Shown here: positions 8,599 to 16,927 of the stretch, piece by piece
How positions within the stretch are numbered: position 1 is the stretch's first letter
Layout: every line of letters starts with the position of its first letter
Source: CAZEQJ01 sp964514385
GTDB lineage: Bacteria > Bacteroidota > Bacteroidia > Cytophagales > Cyclobacteriaceae
Length of the DNA: 64,000 bases
Assembly (NCBI GenBank): GCA_964514385.1
Contig: CAZEQJ010000001.1
Span: forward strand, 124,001-188,000
Reading direction: 5' to 3'
Position numbers and translations under genes: made by a program
Notes under the pieces: generated by a model
Databases searched by the model: none
Told to the model about the DNA's origin: nothing
What the model saw: the letters and a program-made list of their open reading frames with translations, nothing else

Positions 8599-8625
8599 TT
8601 GAGAAAGCTGTCCGGATGATATAAA
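8501..8625. repeat. 125-bp direct repeat, copy 2
   Basis: This is the second copy of the segment at 2461-2585, with four differences. It covers the start and first 33 codons of the nucleotidyltransferase gene plus 27 bases upstream. The encoded peptide (KFRTKGIETGTLILLYWDV) loosely recalls the N-terminal arm-binding domain of Bacteroidota tyrosine recombinases, a weak resemblance judged by eye. Confidence 0.85.
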
Positions 8626-8688
8626 AATTAAGCTCGTCTAGCTTGCTGGGTCAATATGGTCGACATCAAAAACTCTTCTAAAAATGAT

Positions 8689-8862
8689 TTAGAATGCATG
8701 AGTAATGGCTTCAGGAGTTGCACCATTGTCAATGCCTTTACCCCATTTTTCCCGGAAAGTTTTTATCTGATTTTGATAAGATGTGGCATTGGGGTGATCC
8801 CAAATTTCAATATGGTCATCTAATTGACTATCAGTCTGCTTACTTTGCCACAAGGAACCCAT
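8689..8862 (-). CDS. Possible 57-residue small protein overlapping the esterase stop
   Basis: On the minus strand a good ribosome-binding sequence, GGAGG, precedes ATG (8862-8860) inside the last codons of the esterase gene. The 57-codon frame runs to TAA at 8691-8689. The peptide (QLDDHIEIWDHPNATSYQNQ, then REKWGKGIDNG) is hydrophilic, has no signal peptide and matches nothing I recognise. The same frame past the stop reads IIFRRVFDVDHIDPAS, so it might instead be a decayed part of a longer gene. Translational coupling to the esterase is plausible if it is real. Confidence 0.3.
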   Translation of the reverse strand: MGSLWQSKQTDSQLDDHIEIWDHPNATSYQNQIKTFREKWGKGIDNGATPEAITHAF

Positions 8863-9784
8863 TCACCTCCAGCCAGTGAATAAAAGCATCAAACCAACGA
8901 TTGCTGGTTCTGTCGGGGTTTCCGAGGCCAAAGCCATGGCCACCATTCTGATACAGATGAAATTCTACCGGAATTCCTGCTTTATACCAGGAATCAATGA
9001 CACCAAACTGCCCCCTGAAGAGAAAATCGTCAGTAGCGATCACATTAAACATCGGCGGAGCATCCTCAGGTACTTCTACAGGCCCCATGCCCCCGTATAT
9101 AGGGCCGATAAAAGCAAGTTTCATCGTTTCTGAATTCAGGGTTGAGTGCATCGTGAGACCTGCACCGGCAGAGAAACCAATCATACCAATTCTGTCGGTA
9201 TCTACTCCCCATTCGTCAGCACGGTCAACGATCATTGCATAAGCCGCTTCAGCATCCTCCAGCTGATTGGAAAGGTCCCATTGTGGTCGTTGTGGAGGAG
9301 ATGCCTCCTCTTCACCTTCAGTGGTTTCTGCCGGTGCCGGAGTACGGGGGCGATTCATCCACGCGGTGAAGTCTTCCAGTGATTCCGGTGTTGGGTGCAG
9401 GCGGTACTTCAATACAAATGCCGCAATGCCCTGGGCTTTTAATGCTTCCGCAACTTCCCAGCCTTCATTACCCATGGAAAGCCATCGAAAACCTCCCCCG
9501 GGAGCTACGATCACGGCTGCACCATTTGCCTTTCCTGGTTCGGGAATGAAAGGGGTCAGGGTAGCAGTTGTAATGTTTCTGGCCATGGGATCACCCCATT
9601 GCTTGAACCAGGATTCTGAAGCTGGTTGATCATCCACCCTTCCTGTACCCAGTGGAATGGCATTTGGTTCTTCCGGGGCTTCGAGTGGATATATGGTCCC
9701 ATCTTGTGCTATTGCCCACTGCGAAAGGATCATAAGGAAAAATAAATAGCATGCTTTGGTTAAAAAATTCGGTTGACAAGTCAT
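8840..9784 (-). CDS. Secreted carbohydrate-esterase-like alpha/beta hydrolase
   Basis: This 314-residue protein has a signal peptide (YLFFLMILSQWAIAQ). The hydrolase core has a Gly-rich oxyanion loop (VIVAPGGGFRWLSMGNEG), nucleophile motif G-F-S-A-G (GMIGFSAGAGLTMHS), an Asp in ATDDFLF and a terminal His in GGHGFGLG. This pattern fits the BD-FAE / acetyl-xylan-esterase-like group often found beside glycoside hydrolases. It lies directly downstream of the GH43 gene on the same strand, so removal of acetyl or feruloyl groups from hemicellulose is a reasonable inference. An unusual Pro/Glu-rich insert (APAETTEGEEEASPPQ) sits near residue 150. Confidence 0.85.
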   Translation of the reverse strand: MTCQPNFLTKACYLFFLMILSQWAIAQDGTIYPLEAPEEPNAIPLGTGRVDDQPASESWFKQWGDPMARNITTATLTPFIPEPGKANGAAVIVAPGGGFRWLSMGNEGWEVAEALKAQGIAAFVLKYRLHPTPESLEDFTAWMNRPRTPAPAETTEGEEEASPPQRPQWDLSNQLEDAEAAYAMIVDRADEWGVDTDRIGMIGFSAGAGLTMHSTLNSETMKLAFIGPIYGGMGPVEVPEDAPPMFNVIATDDFLFRGQFGVIDSWYKAGIPVEFHLYQNGGHGFGLGNPDRTSNRWFDAFIHWLEVNGFLVAK

Positions 9785-9918
9785 AATGAGAAAATTAAGC
9801 GTTTGACAATCAATAAGTTTAAAATATTCTTAAAATAATATTTTTATTAATAACTGGCTGGAATACACATCTCTGTCATGGGGAAGTAGTAGCAATTTAA
9901 AATATTGAAGGCATCAAA

Positions 9919-11286
9919 TTAATTAAACTTCCACCAGTCAAAATAAAATAAATCCTTTTCTCCCCTGAAGACAAAGTATACATCATGAATTCCTGTGATA
10001 TTTTTGTTTACCGGAGCTGTAAATGTGCTCCAGATGCCCTCTTCGGTTGCGGTGTTTATTTCTACGGTTGCCATCAGTGGCCCGTCAATTTTATCAGCCC
10101 GTATTTCAATTTTACCACCATAAATTGGAGATATGATGACTTCAACCGATTCAGCGCCATCGCCAAAGTCAACGCCTCTGACTTGCAGGTAATCACCATG
10201 ATTTATAGCCGTGACAAATAAGCGATCTGCTATCCTTTCTCCCCTGGCCCAATCGAAATCACCTTCCCATTCAGTTTCAAAACGGGTTTTAACCCCCTCG
10301 CTCCAGGCCATGGTTTCGGCTTCCACATGGCTAAACGGATTTACGACACCCACTTGTTCAGGGCCATTTACAGACCAGTACGCCCTGTTCCGGATGGTGC
10401 CATCGGGATTGTATACCATTTCATCCATATCCACCGAACGGCGTTCATAAAATTTTGGCGTAGTTTTTTTTAGCAGATCGTAACTATGGCCGAAACAATA
10501 CCATTTGCCTTTGTATTCGATAATACCCGGGTGATTGCCTCGTGTTTTCTCCGACGCATCGACGATCATACCTTTGTATTCCCATGGCCCCGTCGGAGAG
10601 TCGCTCATGGCATATCCAATTCCTTCCGGGCAACACATGGAAGCATAAGCCAGATAATAATGATCGTTGCGCTTCCAGACCCAAGGTCCTTCCTGATAAT
10701 TATCGGGTCTGGTGGGCTCCTCCATAATTTCACCGGAATATGAAATCATATCTTCATTGAGCTTCACGTAATAAAGATTTGGGTTTCCCCAGTACATGTA
10801 GGCCTGATCACCATCAATAAGTATGTTAGGGTCAATGTCGTGATTGCTGTTTTTAACAAGTGGTTTTCCAAGGGGATCTCTAAATGGACCGTAAGGACTA
10901 TCGGCTACCAGAACACCTATCCCTACGCCGCCGGGCATAGGGCAATAAAGATAAAATTTACCATTGCGTTCAACACATTGTACAGCCCATGCTCCATTGT
11001 CATAAGGTACCCATTTGAAATCATCCAATGTTGCCACCACACCATGCTCGGTCCAGTTTACCATGTCAGTGGAAGTATAAAGCAACCAATTCTCCATTTT
11101 AAAGCCCATAGCGTCATCTTCATCGTGGCTGGTATAAAGGAATACCGTGTCGTTATACACCAGTGGAGCAGGATCAGCCGTGTATTTTGTCTGAATAATA
11201 GGGAGCTGCTGAACCTTATTTTGTGCGCTGACACCATAATAAAGGCGCAGCAGGAAAATAATAGTTAAATAAATGTTTTTACTCAT
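9919..11286 (-). CDS. GH43 arabinofuranosidase/xylosidase with C-terminal CBM6
   Basis: This 455-residue secreted protein has a signal peptide ending VSAQ. Residues about 25-305 form a five-bladed GH43 domain. The base Asp lies in TKYTADPAPLVY, the pKa-modulating Asp in NHDIDPNILIDGD and the acid Glu in NYQEGPWVW. From about residue 315 a CBM6-like beta sandwich follows (FSHVEAETMAWSEGV, GDYLQVRGVDFGDGA, ending DLFYFDWWKF). GH43 plus CBM6 is typical of arabinoxylan arabinofuranohydrolases and xylosidases. The esterase 134 nt downstream on the same strand supports a hemicellulose role. No SusC/SusD pair is present nearby. Confidence 0.9.
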   Translation of the reverse strand: MSKNIYLTIIFLLRLYYGVSAQNKVQQLPIIQTKYTADPAPLVYNDTVFLYTSHDEDDAMGFKMENWLLYTSTDMVNWTEHGVVATLDDFKWVPYDNGAWAVQCVERNGKFYLYCPMPGGVGIGVLVADSPYGPFRDPLGKPLVKNSNHDIDPNILIDGDQAYMYWGNPNLYYVKLNEDMISYSGEIMEEPTRPDNYQEGPWVWKRNDHYYLAYASMCCPEGIGYAMSDSPTGPWEYKGMIVDASEKTRGNHPGIIEYKGKWYCFGHSYDLLKKTTPKFYERRSVDMDEMVYNPDGTIRNRAYWSVNGPEQVGVVNPFSHVEAETMAWSEGVKTRFETEWEGDFDWARGERIADRLFVTAINHGDYLQVRGVDFGDGAESVEVIISPIYGGKIEIRADKIDGPLMATVEINTATEEGIWSTFTAPVNKNITGIHDVYFVFRGEKDLFYFDWWKFN

Positions 11287-11515
11287 CTTATGTAGTTCAA
11301 ATTATTTTTCATTCTGAAATTGAAATATAGCGATTATTGAAATTTAACGTAACTACCTGTACATTCTGCCCGGTAATCTGCATTTTTTGATAGCAAAGCG
11401 TCCAACCAAAAAAGTGTGGGTCAGGATTGCTAGAAGCACCAAAGTTTCGGGCTTACATTGTCATATCATATGACTCAGTTCGCAAATTCATTTTAATATT
11501 TGTATTAATTCATTT
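11287..11515. other. Spacer upstream of the GH43 gene
   Basis: No gene is visible. The A+T-rich segment probably carries the promoter of the GH43-esterase unit, but no convincing -7/-33 pair could be picked by eye. Confidence 0.35.
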
Positions 11516-12838
11516 TTAATGTTCGGAGATGAATTTAATTATTTCTTCCCATGATTGTATTGCAGCCAAAGCATTTCCTTCATCCGTACCACCTCTGGCC
11601 GAGCTATTGGTATAATCCTCAGGTGGCAAATACGGAATGCCACAACCTTGCCCACCACCAGCAAAGTTATGTCCTGCATTATCATATGAGTAATGGGCAT
11701 AGTCGTACTTAAACTGCCTCTGCTCAAGCCTTTTCATCATCATCTCAGACATCATAAAAGAAGGCCATACTTTATCTTCTTTTCCAGAAATGAACAGGAT
11801 CGGAGCCTTTATATTTTCTACTTCAATAGCCGATTCAATGATCATTTCTTCGTTTTTAAATGCAGTTTGAAATTTAGGCCCATCATGATACTGAATTCCA
11901 TTTTCTTTCATTTCAAGTTCTATTCTTTCTGAATCATCTTCAGTATACTCAGCGTAAGGAAATCCTTTTCCGTTATATGTAAATGAAGATTTGCCATCTT
12001 CCCATCCAAACCACACTACATTGGAGGGTGCTTCAACCACCACATACTGCAAGCCATCATAATGCGCTGCATACAGTAATGCCAATTGTGACCCCATAGA
12101 CCGTCCCATGATCCCAATTCGTGTGGTGTCAATTTCTGCTTGACTTTTCAACCATTCATGTGCTTTGGCTACATATTCGAGTGGAATTTCTGTTATCCCT
12201 TCCGGCAAACCATCGTATCTGAAATACTTAAGATTAAGTACAGCAAATCCTTCACTGGCAAAAAGAGATGACCTTTCTTGTCGAAATTGACCACCTGATC
12301 CTCCAAGAAAAATGATGGCCGGAAGTCTCTTTTCACTTTTCGGTAGGTAATAATTAGCGATTATGCTATCTCTTATTTCGGTACCGGTTATTTTGAGTGC
12401 GTCAAGCTCCCTTGTGCTTCTTCTGTATACTGTTTTACTGGCAGCCGTTGAATCATAGACAAGCATATTAATTGTAGCTGTATAACCCTTACCGGTTGCG
12501 ATCTGATGATCATCACTGCTCCTCATGGACCAAAACAATCCCATAGGGTGAACTCCTGTGTAAGAACCACTTATAGACTCTGACTTAGTCGGGTTGACTA
12601 TACCAAAATCGTCTGCAACAAATACCGCATGGGATGTCCATTTGTTGCCTTCCGTGTCAATAACATTTAGTTGAATGGTAACTTGTTGCCCAGGGTCCAA
12701 ACCTGCAGCTTCAATTTTCAATGGCCTGTGATAAAGTGAGGTATCAGGACTTACAACCAATTCGATTTTCGATGGCTGTGCATTTAACAGAGCACTATGT
12801 ACAGTTAATATTAAGTAGAAAAGCAAAAAATTCTTCAT
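11516..12838 (-). CDS. Secreted BAAT / acyl-CoA thioester hydrolase-family protein
   Basis: Starting at Met25 of the longest frame gives a clean signal peptide (MKNFLLFYLILTVHSALLNA), so 12838 is preferred to 12910. An N-terminal beta sandwich (KIEAAGLDPGQQVTIQLNVI, then HPMGLFWSMRS) matches the acyl-CoA thioesterase/BAAT N-domain. The C-terminal alpha/beta-hydrolase domain has nucleophile G-R-S-M-G, an Asp in SGKEDKVWPS and a His in YDNAGHNFAG, with the BAAT-type ending GGTDEGNALAAIQSWEEIIKF. In bacteria these exported proteins are of uncertain substrate. The Ser nucleophile (not Cys) suggests hydrolase rather than acyltransferase activity. It stands alone. Confidence 0.85.
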   Translation of the reverse strand: MKNFLLFYLILTVHSALLNAQPSKIELVVSPDTSLYHRPLKIEAAGLDPGQQVTIQLNVIDTEGNKWTSHAVFVADDFGIVNPTKSESISGSYTGVHPMGLFWSMRSSDDHQIATGKGYTATINMLVYDSTAASKTVYRRSTRELDALKITGTEIRDSIIANYYLPKSEKRLPAIIFLGGSGGQFRQERSSLFASEGFAVLNLKYFRYDGLPEGITEIPLEYVAKAHEWLKSQAEIDTTRIGIMGRSMGSQLALLYAAHYDGLQYVVVEAPSNVVWFGWEDGKSSFTYNGKGFPYAEYTEDDSERIELEMKENGIQYHDGPKFQTAFKNEEMIIESAIEVENIKAPILFISGKEDKVWPSFMMSEMMMKRLEQRQFKYDYAHYSYDNAGHNFAGGGQGCGIPYLPPEDYTNSSARGGTDEGNALAAIQSWEEIIKFISEH

Positions 12839-12910
12839 GAGGCTAAATTCTGAATATGGTTGTGAGCTACGCCTGTCTGCTGCTAAGAAATATGTGGCAT
12901 TTCGAAGCAA

Positions 12911-13209
12911 TTAACCATGACCTTGTAATATAAAGATAAATAGGAGGTTGAAACCTTCCTATGTTAAAACTTCAAATCTTTATTTTCAAACTACTTCGGC
13001 TGGCGTTTCTTATTCACAGCTTCCTTCGGAACTGAAAAAATCAGTTTCATTTCACTTGCTACCTTTCGTCGTAAATATCGTAACCCTTACTGGCAGCTCA
13101 AGTTTGCTTGCTATATCAAACCGCTGTATATGTTTTAAATATCAATATGTTCAGATTTAGCATTATCCTCCAGATGAACTGCATTTTAGCGTCTGTTGTG
13201 CTTTCGCAT
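12911..13209. other. Spacer between the BAAT-type hydrolase and the DUF3307 gene
   Basis: This is a stretch of about 300 bases without a recognisable gene, RNA or repeat. It contains short open frames only. Confidence 0.35.
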
Positions 13210-13932
13210 TTATTTCGCAAGGTGTTCAATTGCATATGTATATAGTATTAGTATGCCAATTAGTATCGCCATCCCAAAGCTCAATAACGTCCCGATCAAT
13301 ATATATTCTGTGAGTTTCCGATCTCTTGCTTTTGATATATCGCCAAAGCGGAAAACAGATTTTGCTGCAATCAAAAGACCTATAGCTTGCCATTGGTTTA
13401 GAACAATAAATCCAAAAACAAAGAGCCTTTCTAAAATTCCTATATACTTTCCCGCATTTTCAAGGGATTCATTGTTTCCTTCCACTTCCCAGTGACTCAT
13501 AATAACCTTCATTACTACCGAGGCTACAGAGGTTATGGAGATCCGTGCAAACGCCAGAATTAAACTTTTAAATGAGTATATGAGCTTAAAATCAATCTGA
13601 TACGGTTCGTATATAAATACTATTACTGAAATAATGACCAGATGTGCCAGTTGGTCCATTACAAATAGCACTCTGGAATTATTGTCATTTTCGAAATGGA
13701 TTTTGGTTAAATCAATTATGTAATGACTCACGGGAATAGTGATATATGCTAACCAATAATTCCAATCAAATTTTAAAACAACGATTAGTGTCAGCGTGTG
13801 TATTAGTATATGAATGTATAGAAATACAGATTTGTGCTTTTTCTGCTTTTTATCATCTACCCATTGCTTTGGTTGTAAGACAAAATCACCAATTGAGTGT
13901 GAGATTAGTAGTTTTATTATTAGTAGCATCAT
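13210..13932 (-). CDS. DUF3307 polytopic membrane protein
   Basis: This 240-residue protein has about six hydrophobic helices. It shows the DUF3307 pattern of conserved polar residues at or in the membrane: SHSIGDFVLQPKQWVDDK near the N-terminus, then KHKSVFLYIHILIHTLTL, PVSHYIIDLTKIH and VMDQLAHLVII. Repeated His and Asp residues next to helices suggest a metal-binding or catalytic membrane enzyme, but no activity is established that I know of. The start codon overlaps the stop of the upstream SatD-family gene by 4 nt (ATGA), so the pair is translationally coupled. SatD and DUF3307 genes occur side by side in other bacteria, which supports a shared job. Confidence 0.85.
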   Translation of the reverse strand: MMLLIIKLLISHSIGDFVLQPKQWVDDKKQKKHKSVFLYIHILIHTLTLIVVLKFDWNYWLAYITIPVSHYIIDLTKIHFENDNNSRVLFVMDQLAHLVIISVIVFIYEPYQIDFKLIYSFKSLILAFARISITSVASVVMKVIMSHWEVEGNNESLENAGKYIGILERLFVFGFIVLNQWQAIGLLIAAKSVFRFGDISKARDRKLTEYILIGTLLSFGMAILIGILILYTYAIEHLAK

Positions 13933-14549
13933 AATGACTTGACTTTGTCCTTGAAATAGTTGTTTAAATTGATTATTTCCTCATATCCACCTCGTTTAAG
14001 AGCTTCACTTATACTGCTTTGAGATTTATTCAAAATCTGAGCTATATCCTTTTGATGTTTGTTTGGGTTTTCGAGATACGTGCTTATTATTTCTGCAACA
14101 GTACTACTCCAATTATTTGCTGTCAGCAGAGCAAGACCTAACATTAAATTTATTGTCTCATCGAAAATGGAGGATTCAGTCTTTATGGCCAAGGTTTGTT
14201 TTTTTAAGCTTTCAAACATTTCTCCAGATTTAATGTATGCATCCCCATTTGATTCAGAAATCCTGTTGGCATTGTGTGTTTGATTACCAATGCCTATTGC
14301 TATTCGTGCGTCTTGAAATTTGGTTTGTTTGATCACTGCTTTAATATGAATTGCTGCTATTAAAGCCTCATCTGGTTCGGTCATGAGCTGGAAACTATCG
14401 CCTCGAAATATTTCCCATTTCTGTGGAGTGTTTCCGTATTGGTTCAATACATTCTTTAGTCTATCTATCCAATCAATGACTTCACTTTTTCGGGAATTAA
14501 TAATATCGCCTGTTAAGATTGCTACCATTTTGTTTACTTCTTTTTCCAA
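13929..14549 (-). CDS. SatD-family protein with C-terminal helix-turn-helix
   Basis: This 206-residue protein opens with MVAILTGDIINSRK (Asp15), has KWEIFRGDSFQL (Asp51) and then ARIAIGIG, the order seen in SatD-family proteins. By eye this is also the layout of class III nucleotide-cyclase folds, where two Asp residues bind metal. Residues about 165-185 (KDIAQILNKSQSSISEALKR) look like a helix-turn-helix. Met8 (14528) may be the true start, as the family core begins there. The gene overlaps the downstream membrane gene by 4 nt. Enzymatic activity is inference, and SatD proteins were named from a Streptococcus acid-tolerance locus. Confidence 0.8.
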   Translation of the reverse strand: MEKEVNKMVAILTGDIINSRKSEVIDWIDRLKNVLNQYGNTPQKWEIFRGDSFQLMTEPDEALIAAIHIKAVIKQTKFQDARIAIGIGNQTHNANRISESNGDAYIKSGEMFESLKKQTLAIKTESSIFDETINLMLGLALLTANNWSSTVAEIISTYLENPNKHQKDIAQILNKSQSSISEALKRGGYEEIINLNNYFKDKVKSL

Positions 14550-15056
14550 AAGAACAGTTTTAAACTTAATTTCAAAGATATCGGCTTAGGAGCCGAATTT
14601 ATTACATATCGTTTAGTACGTCCAATGCCGGTGATAGCAGCCTGGAACTGGATACGAATAGGAAAGTGAAACCTCAGGGAAAGTGAAACCATGTTGAAAC
14701 AAAACGCCATGTGCTTTCTCAGGTGCTGTTATGCACCCATTTTCAATATCTAAGATGAATTTGAGTAGTTTAGGCTGCATACAAATCTACTTTCGACTGG
14801 AAGCATATACTATACCATTTGTTACATTTCGATTTTCATAGCAAAGAACTCCTGATTTACATGCTGTATGGACTGAAATGAATGCCAATATTGACTTTTC
14901 CCGAGGGGACAATTTTGAAGTTGCTCCGGTTTGTTCCAGTTCGGCCAAAAGCTGTTCTTGTATAAACACATTCTGTTTGGAGATGCATGATCCAGGCATT
15001 AAACTAAGACGGTAAATGGTATTAGTAAATATTGGCAAACATTATTTACTTTAACT
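14550..15056. other. 507-base stretch without a convincing gene
   Basis: It holds the promoter regions of the divergent SatD and AraC-type genes. A 13-nt sequence GGAAAGTGAAACC occurs twice within about 30 bases near 14660-14690. An 83-codon minus-strand frame at 14787-15038 resembles nothing known and is judged non-coding. Confidence 0.4.
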
Positions 15057-15830
15057 ATGAATAATGAAGATCCGGTTTATCAGGAATTTAATCCAGACCC
15101 AACGTTAAACAATATCGTAGCAAACTACTGGAAGTTTACTGTACCCTCACTTAAAAAGCCGCTATATCACCTTATTCCACCCGACGGCTGTGTTTCCTTG
15201 ACCTTTAGCATAAATACTAACATACCATTCCGATTGGTAGAATTCTCAGGCGCCGGATTTGAAATGAAAGAAGTGGAAATTCCCCCTGCAACAACTATTG
15301 TTGGGATCAGATTTCTGCCAGGAGCATTTAATTGCGTTTTTGACACACCTGTGGATACCATCAGGTACAACTTTATCGACGCATCAGAGGATGAAGACTT
15401 AAGAGGTATACTACTGGAAATGGAGGTGGATTTTAAGGATATTCACATCTTCAATAAGCTGCTAAAACGTCGCTTTCGCTCAGAACCAGATTCAACGGTA
15501 CAACAGGCCGTAAAATTGATCGTTGAAAACCGGGGAAATATTACGATCAAACAATTACTTGATCAACTGGGTCAAAGTGAACGGCAATTTCAGCGATTAT
15601 TCAAGACCTATGTCGGGGTCTCTGCTCGAGAACTGGTCAAATTGATAAAAATCCGGCACGCATTGACTGAGTTGGTAACAGGGAATAATAATATTACTGA
15701 AGTAGCCTTAAACAACGGATATTTCGATTCATCGCACTTCAACCGTGATCTTTTAAAGTATTCAAGAGACTCTCCTAAAAAGCTTCGCGCTTATTTCCAG
15801 TCGATCAGAATGAAAGCACTTAACTGGTAG
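15057..15830 (+). CDS. AraC-family transcription regulator (DUF6597 sensor domain)
   Basis: This 257-residue protein has an N-terminal domain of the DUF6597 type (VANYWKFTVPS, LIPPDGCVSLTFSIN, VGIRFLPGAF) and a C-terminal AraC/HTH_18 domain from about residue 155. The HTH region shows QLLDQLGQSERQFQRLFKTY for the first helix-turn-helix and VALNNGYFDSSHFNRDLLKY for the second. It probably activates a nearby envelope gene in response to an unknown signal. The barrel-protein gene 56 nt downstream on the same strand is the obvious candidate target or operon partner. Confidence 0.9.
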   Translation: MNNEDPVYQEFNPDPTLNNIVANYWKFTVPSLKKPLYHLIPPDGCVSLTFSINTNIPFRLVEFSGAGFEMKEVEIPPATTIVGIRFLPGAFNCVFDTPVDTIRYNFIDASEDEDLRGILLEMEVDFKDIHIFNKLLKRRFRSEPDSTVQQAVKLIVENRGNITIKQLLDQLGQSERQFQRLFKTYVGVSARELVKLIKIRHALTELVTGNNNITEVALNNGYFDSSHFNRDLLKYSRDSPKKLRAYFQSIRMKALNW

Positions 15831-15886
15831 TTGTCGGTATCTTACAATTTTTGTAACCCGGTAACGAATAATTTAGCAGAAAAAAA

Positions 15887-16597
15887 ATGAAGCAAATCTA
15901 CATTATTCTGTTAGTGGTCTTGATGCAGGCAACTTATGCACAAAACGACCTAAAAAAATACCGCTGGGGAGGACTGGGGTATGGCTCGATAGGCTATACA
16001 CTCTTGAATATAAATCAGAAGGATTTTCCGCTGGAGGGAATTGGCAATGCAAACCTTTCTTCTAATGGTCTCCAATTTGGTGGAGGAGGTTTTCTGTTAT
16101 TTGGCTCACGTTTTATTGTGTCAGGACATGGGTATGGGTCGGTATTTGACCTGAACGACCTGCAGAATGTCGACCTTACATCAACTTACGGAGGTGGTCA
16201 TCTGAACCTAGGGTATGTATTGTATAATCGAAACAGCCTGTTACTGTTTCCAGCAGTTGGGGCGGGAGGTAGCGGATACAGAGTTGAGGTGATGAATTTA
16301 GGGGCCGCTCCAACGCGTTTTGGAAATCAGGCCATACCTTCCCAATCCGTAGCAGAATTTGAGCTGCCACAAACGTACCTTGATATAAATATTAACCTGC
16401 ATAAACTGGTGGACTTTGGTGATGATAATGATGAAGGAGGTATTTCATTTGGCGTCTCATTGGGCTATCAGGTATCATTGGGCTACACTGAATGGAGGGT
16501 CATTGATTCAAATGATCCGGTTCTTGATATTGCCGGAAATCAAATACAATCATTCTATTTCAGACTCCATATTGGCGGTGGCGGATTTGAATATTAA
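15887..16597 (+). CDS. Secreted Gly-rich beta-barrel-like protein
   Basis: This 236-residue protein has a signal peptide (IYIILLVVLMQATYAQ) and a mature region opening KKYRWGGLGYGSIGYT. Gly-rich strands (LQFGGGGFLLFGSRFIVSG, YGGGHLNLGYV) and a closing strand FYFRLHIGGGGFEY suggest an outer-membrane or surface-associated beta structure. No named family is recognised. It lies right after an AraC-type regulator and may be co-transcribed with it. Confidence 0.65.
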   Translation: MKQIYIILLVVLMQATYAQNDLKKYRWGGLGYGSIGYTLLNINQKDFPLEGIGNANLSSNGLQFGGGGFLLFGSRFIVSGHGYGSVFDLNDLQNVDLTSTYGGGHLNLGYVLYNRNSLLLFPAVGAGGSGYRVEVMNLGAAPTRFGNQAIPSQSVAEFELPQTYLDININLHKLVDFGDDNDEGGISFGVSLGYQVSLGYTEWRVIDSNDPVLDIAGNQIQSFYFRLHIGGGGFEY

Positions 16598-16927
16598 CTA
16601 TTTTAACGTCTAGCTTTCTGCTGTGCTCCAGAAAGTCTTATGGCGAAAGAGTAAGCAAGAACTCAGGCATCCCATGAGTGCATTGAAGAGAATGGCGTTA
16701 TTAACAACCTGATTGTCATACCTGAGGAAACGAAATCAGCTATCTCTAAAACTATCTTGCTTGGAAATGCCTGATCCATGTCAGTCATGACACTAGTATA
16801 TTAATCCATTTGTTTCAATTCCCTCGAGAGTTCTTTGGTCTATGAGCTAGTAGCTAAGAGACAGCAGCTAAACGCTTTAGATACCTGTCAGGCAAGCCTC
16901 AATTATTTGGTATGATGAGATACGTTA
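16598..16927. other. 330-base stretch without a recognisable gene
   Basis: A short open segment near 16660-16770 (plus strand) encodes HECIEENGVINNLIVIPEE and ends in TGA with no start codon. It may be a gene remnant but is too short to assign. The rest shows no structure that I can support. Confidence 0.3.

Noticed and set aside
12948..13160. 70-codon plus-strand frame before the DUF3307 gene
   Set aside because: Composition is not protein-like and no motif is seen.
14787..15038. 83-codon minus-strand frame upstream of the AraC regulator
   Set aside because: It has no known motif, and the AraC and SatD promoter regions must lie in this gap.
16660..16775. Possible ParB- or BON-like peptide (ENGVINNLIVIPEE)
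   Set aside because: It is too short, has no start codon, and the similarity cannot be verified by eye.
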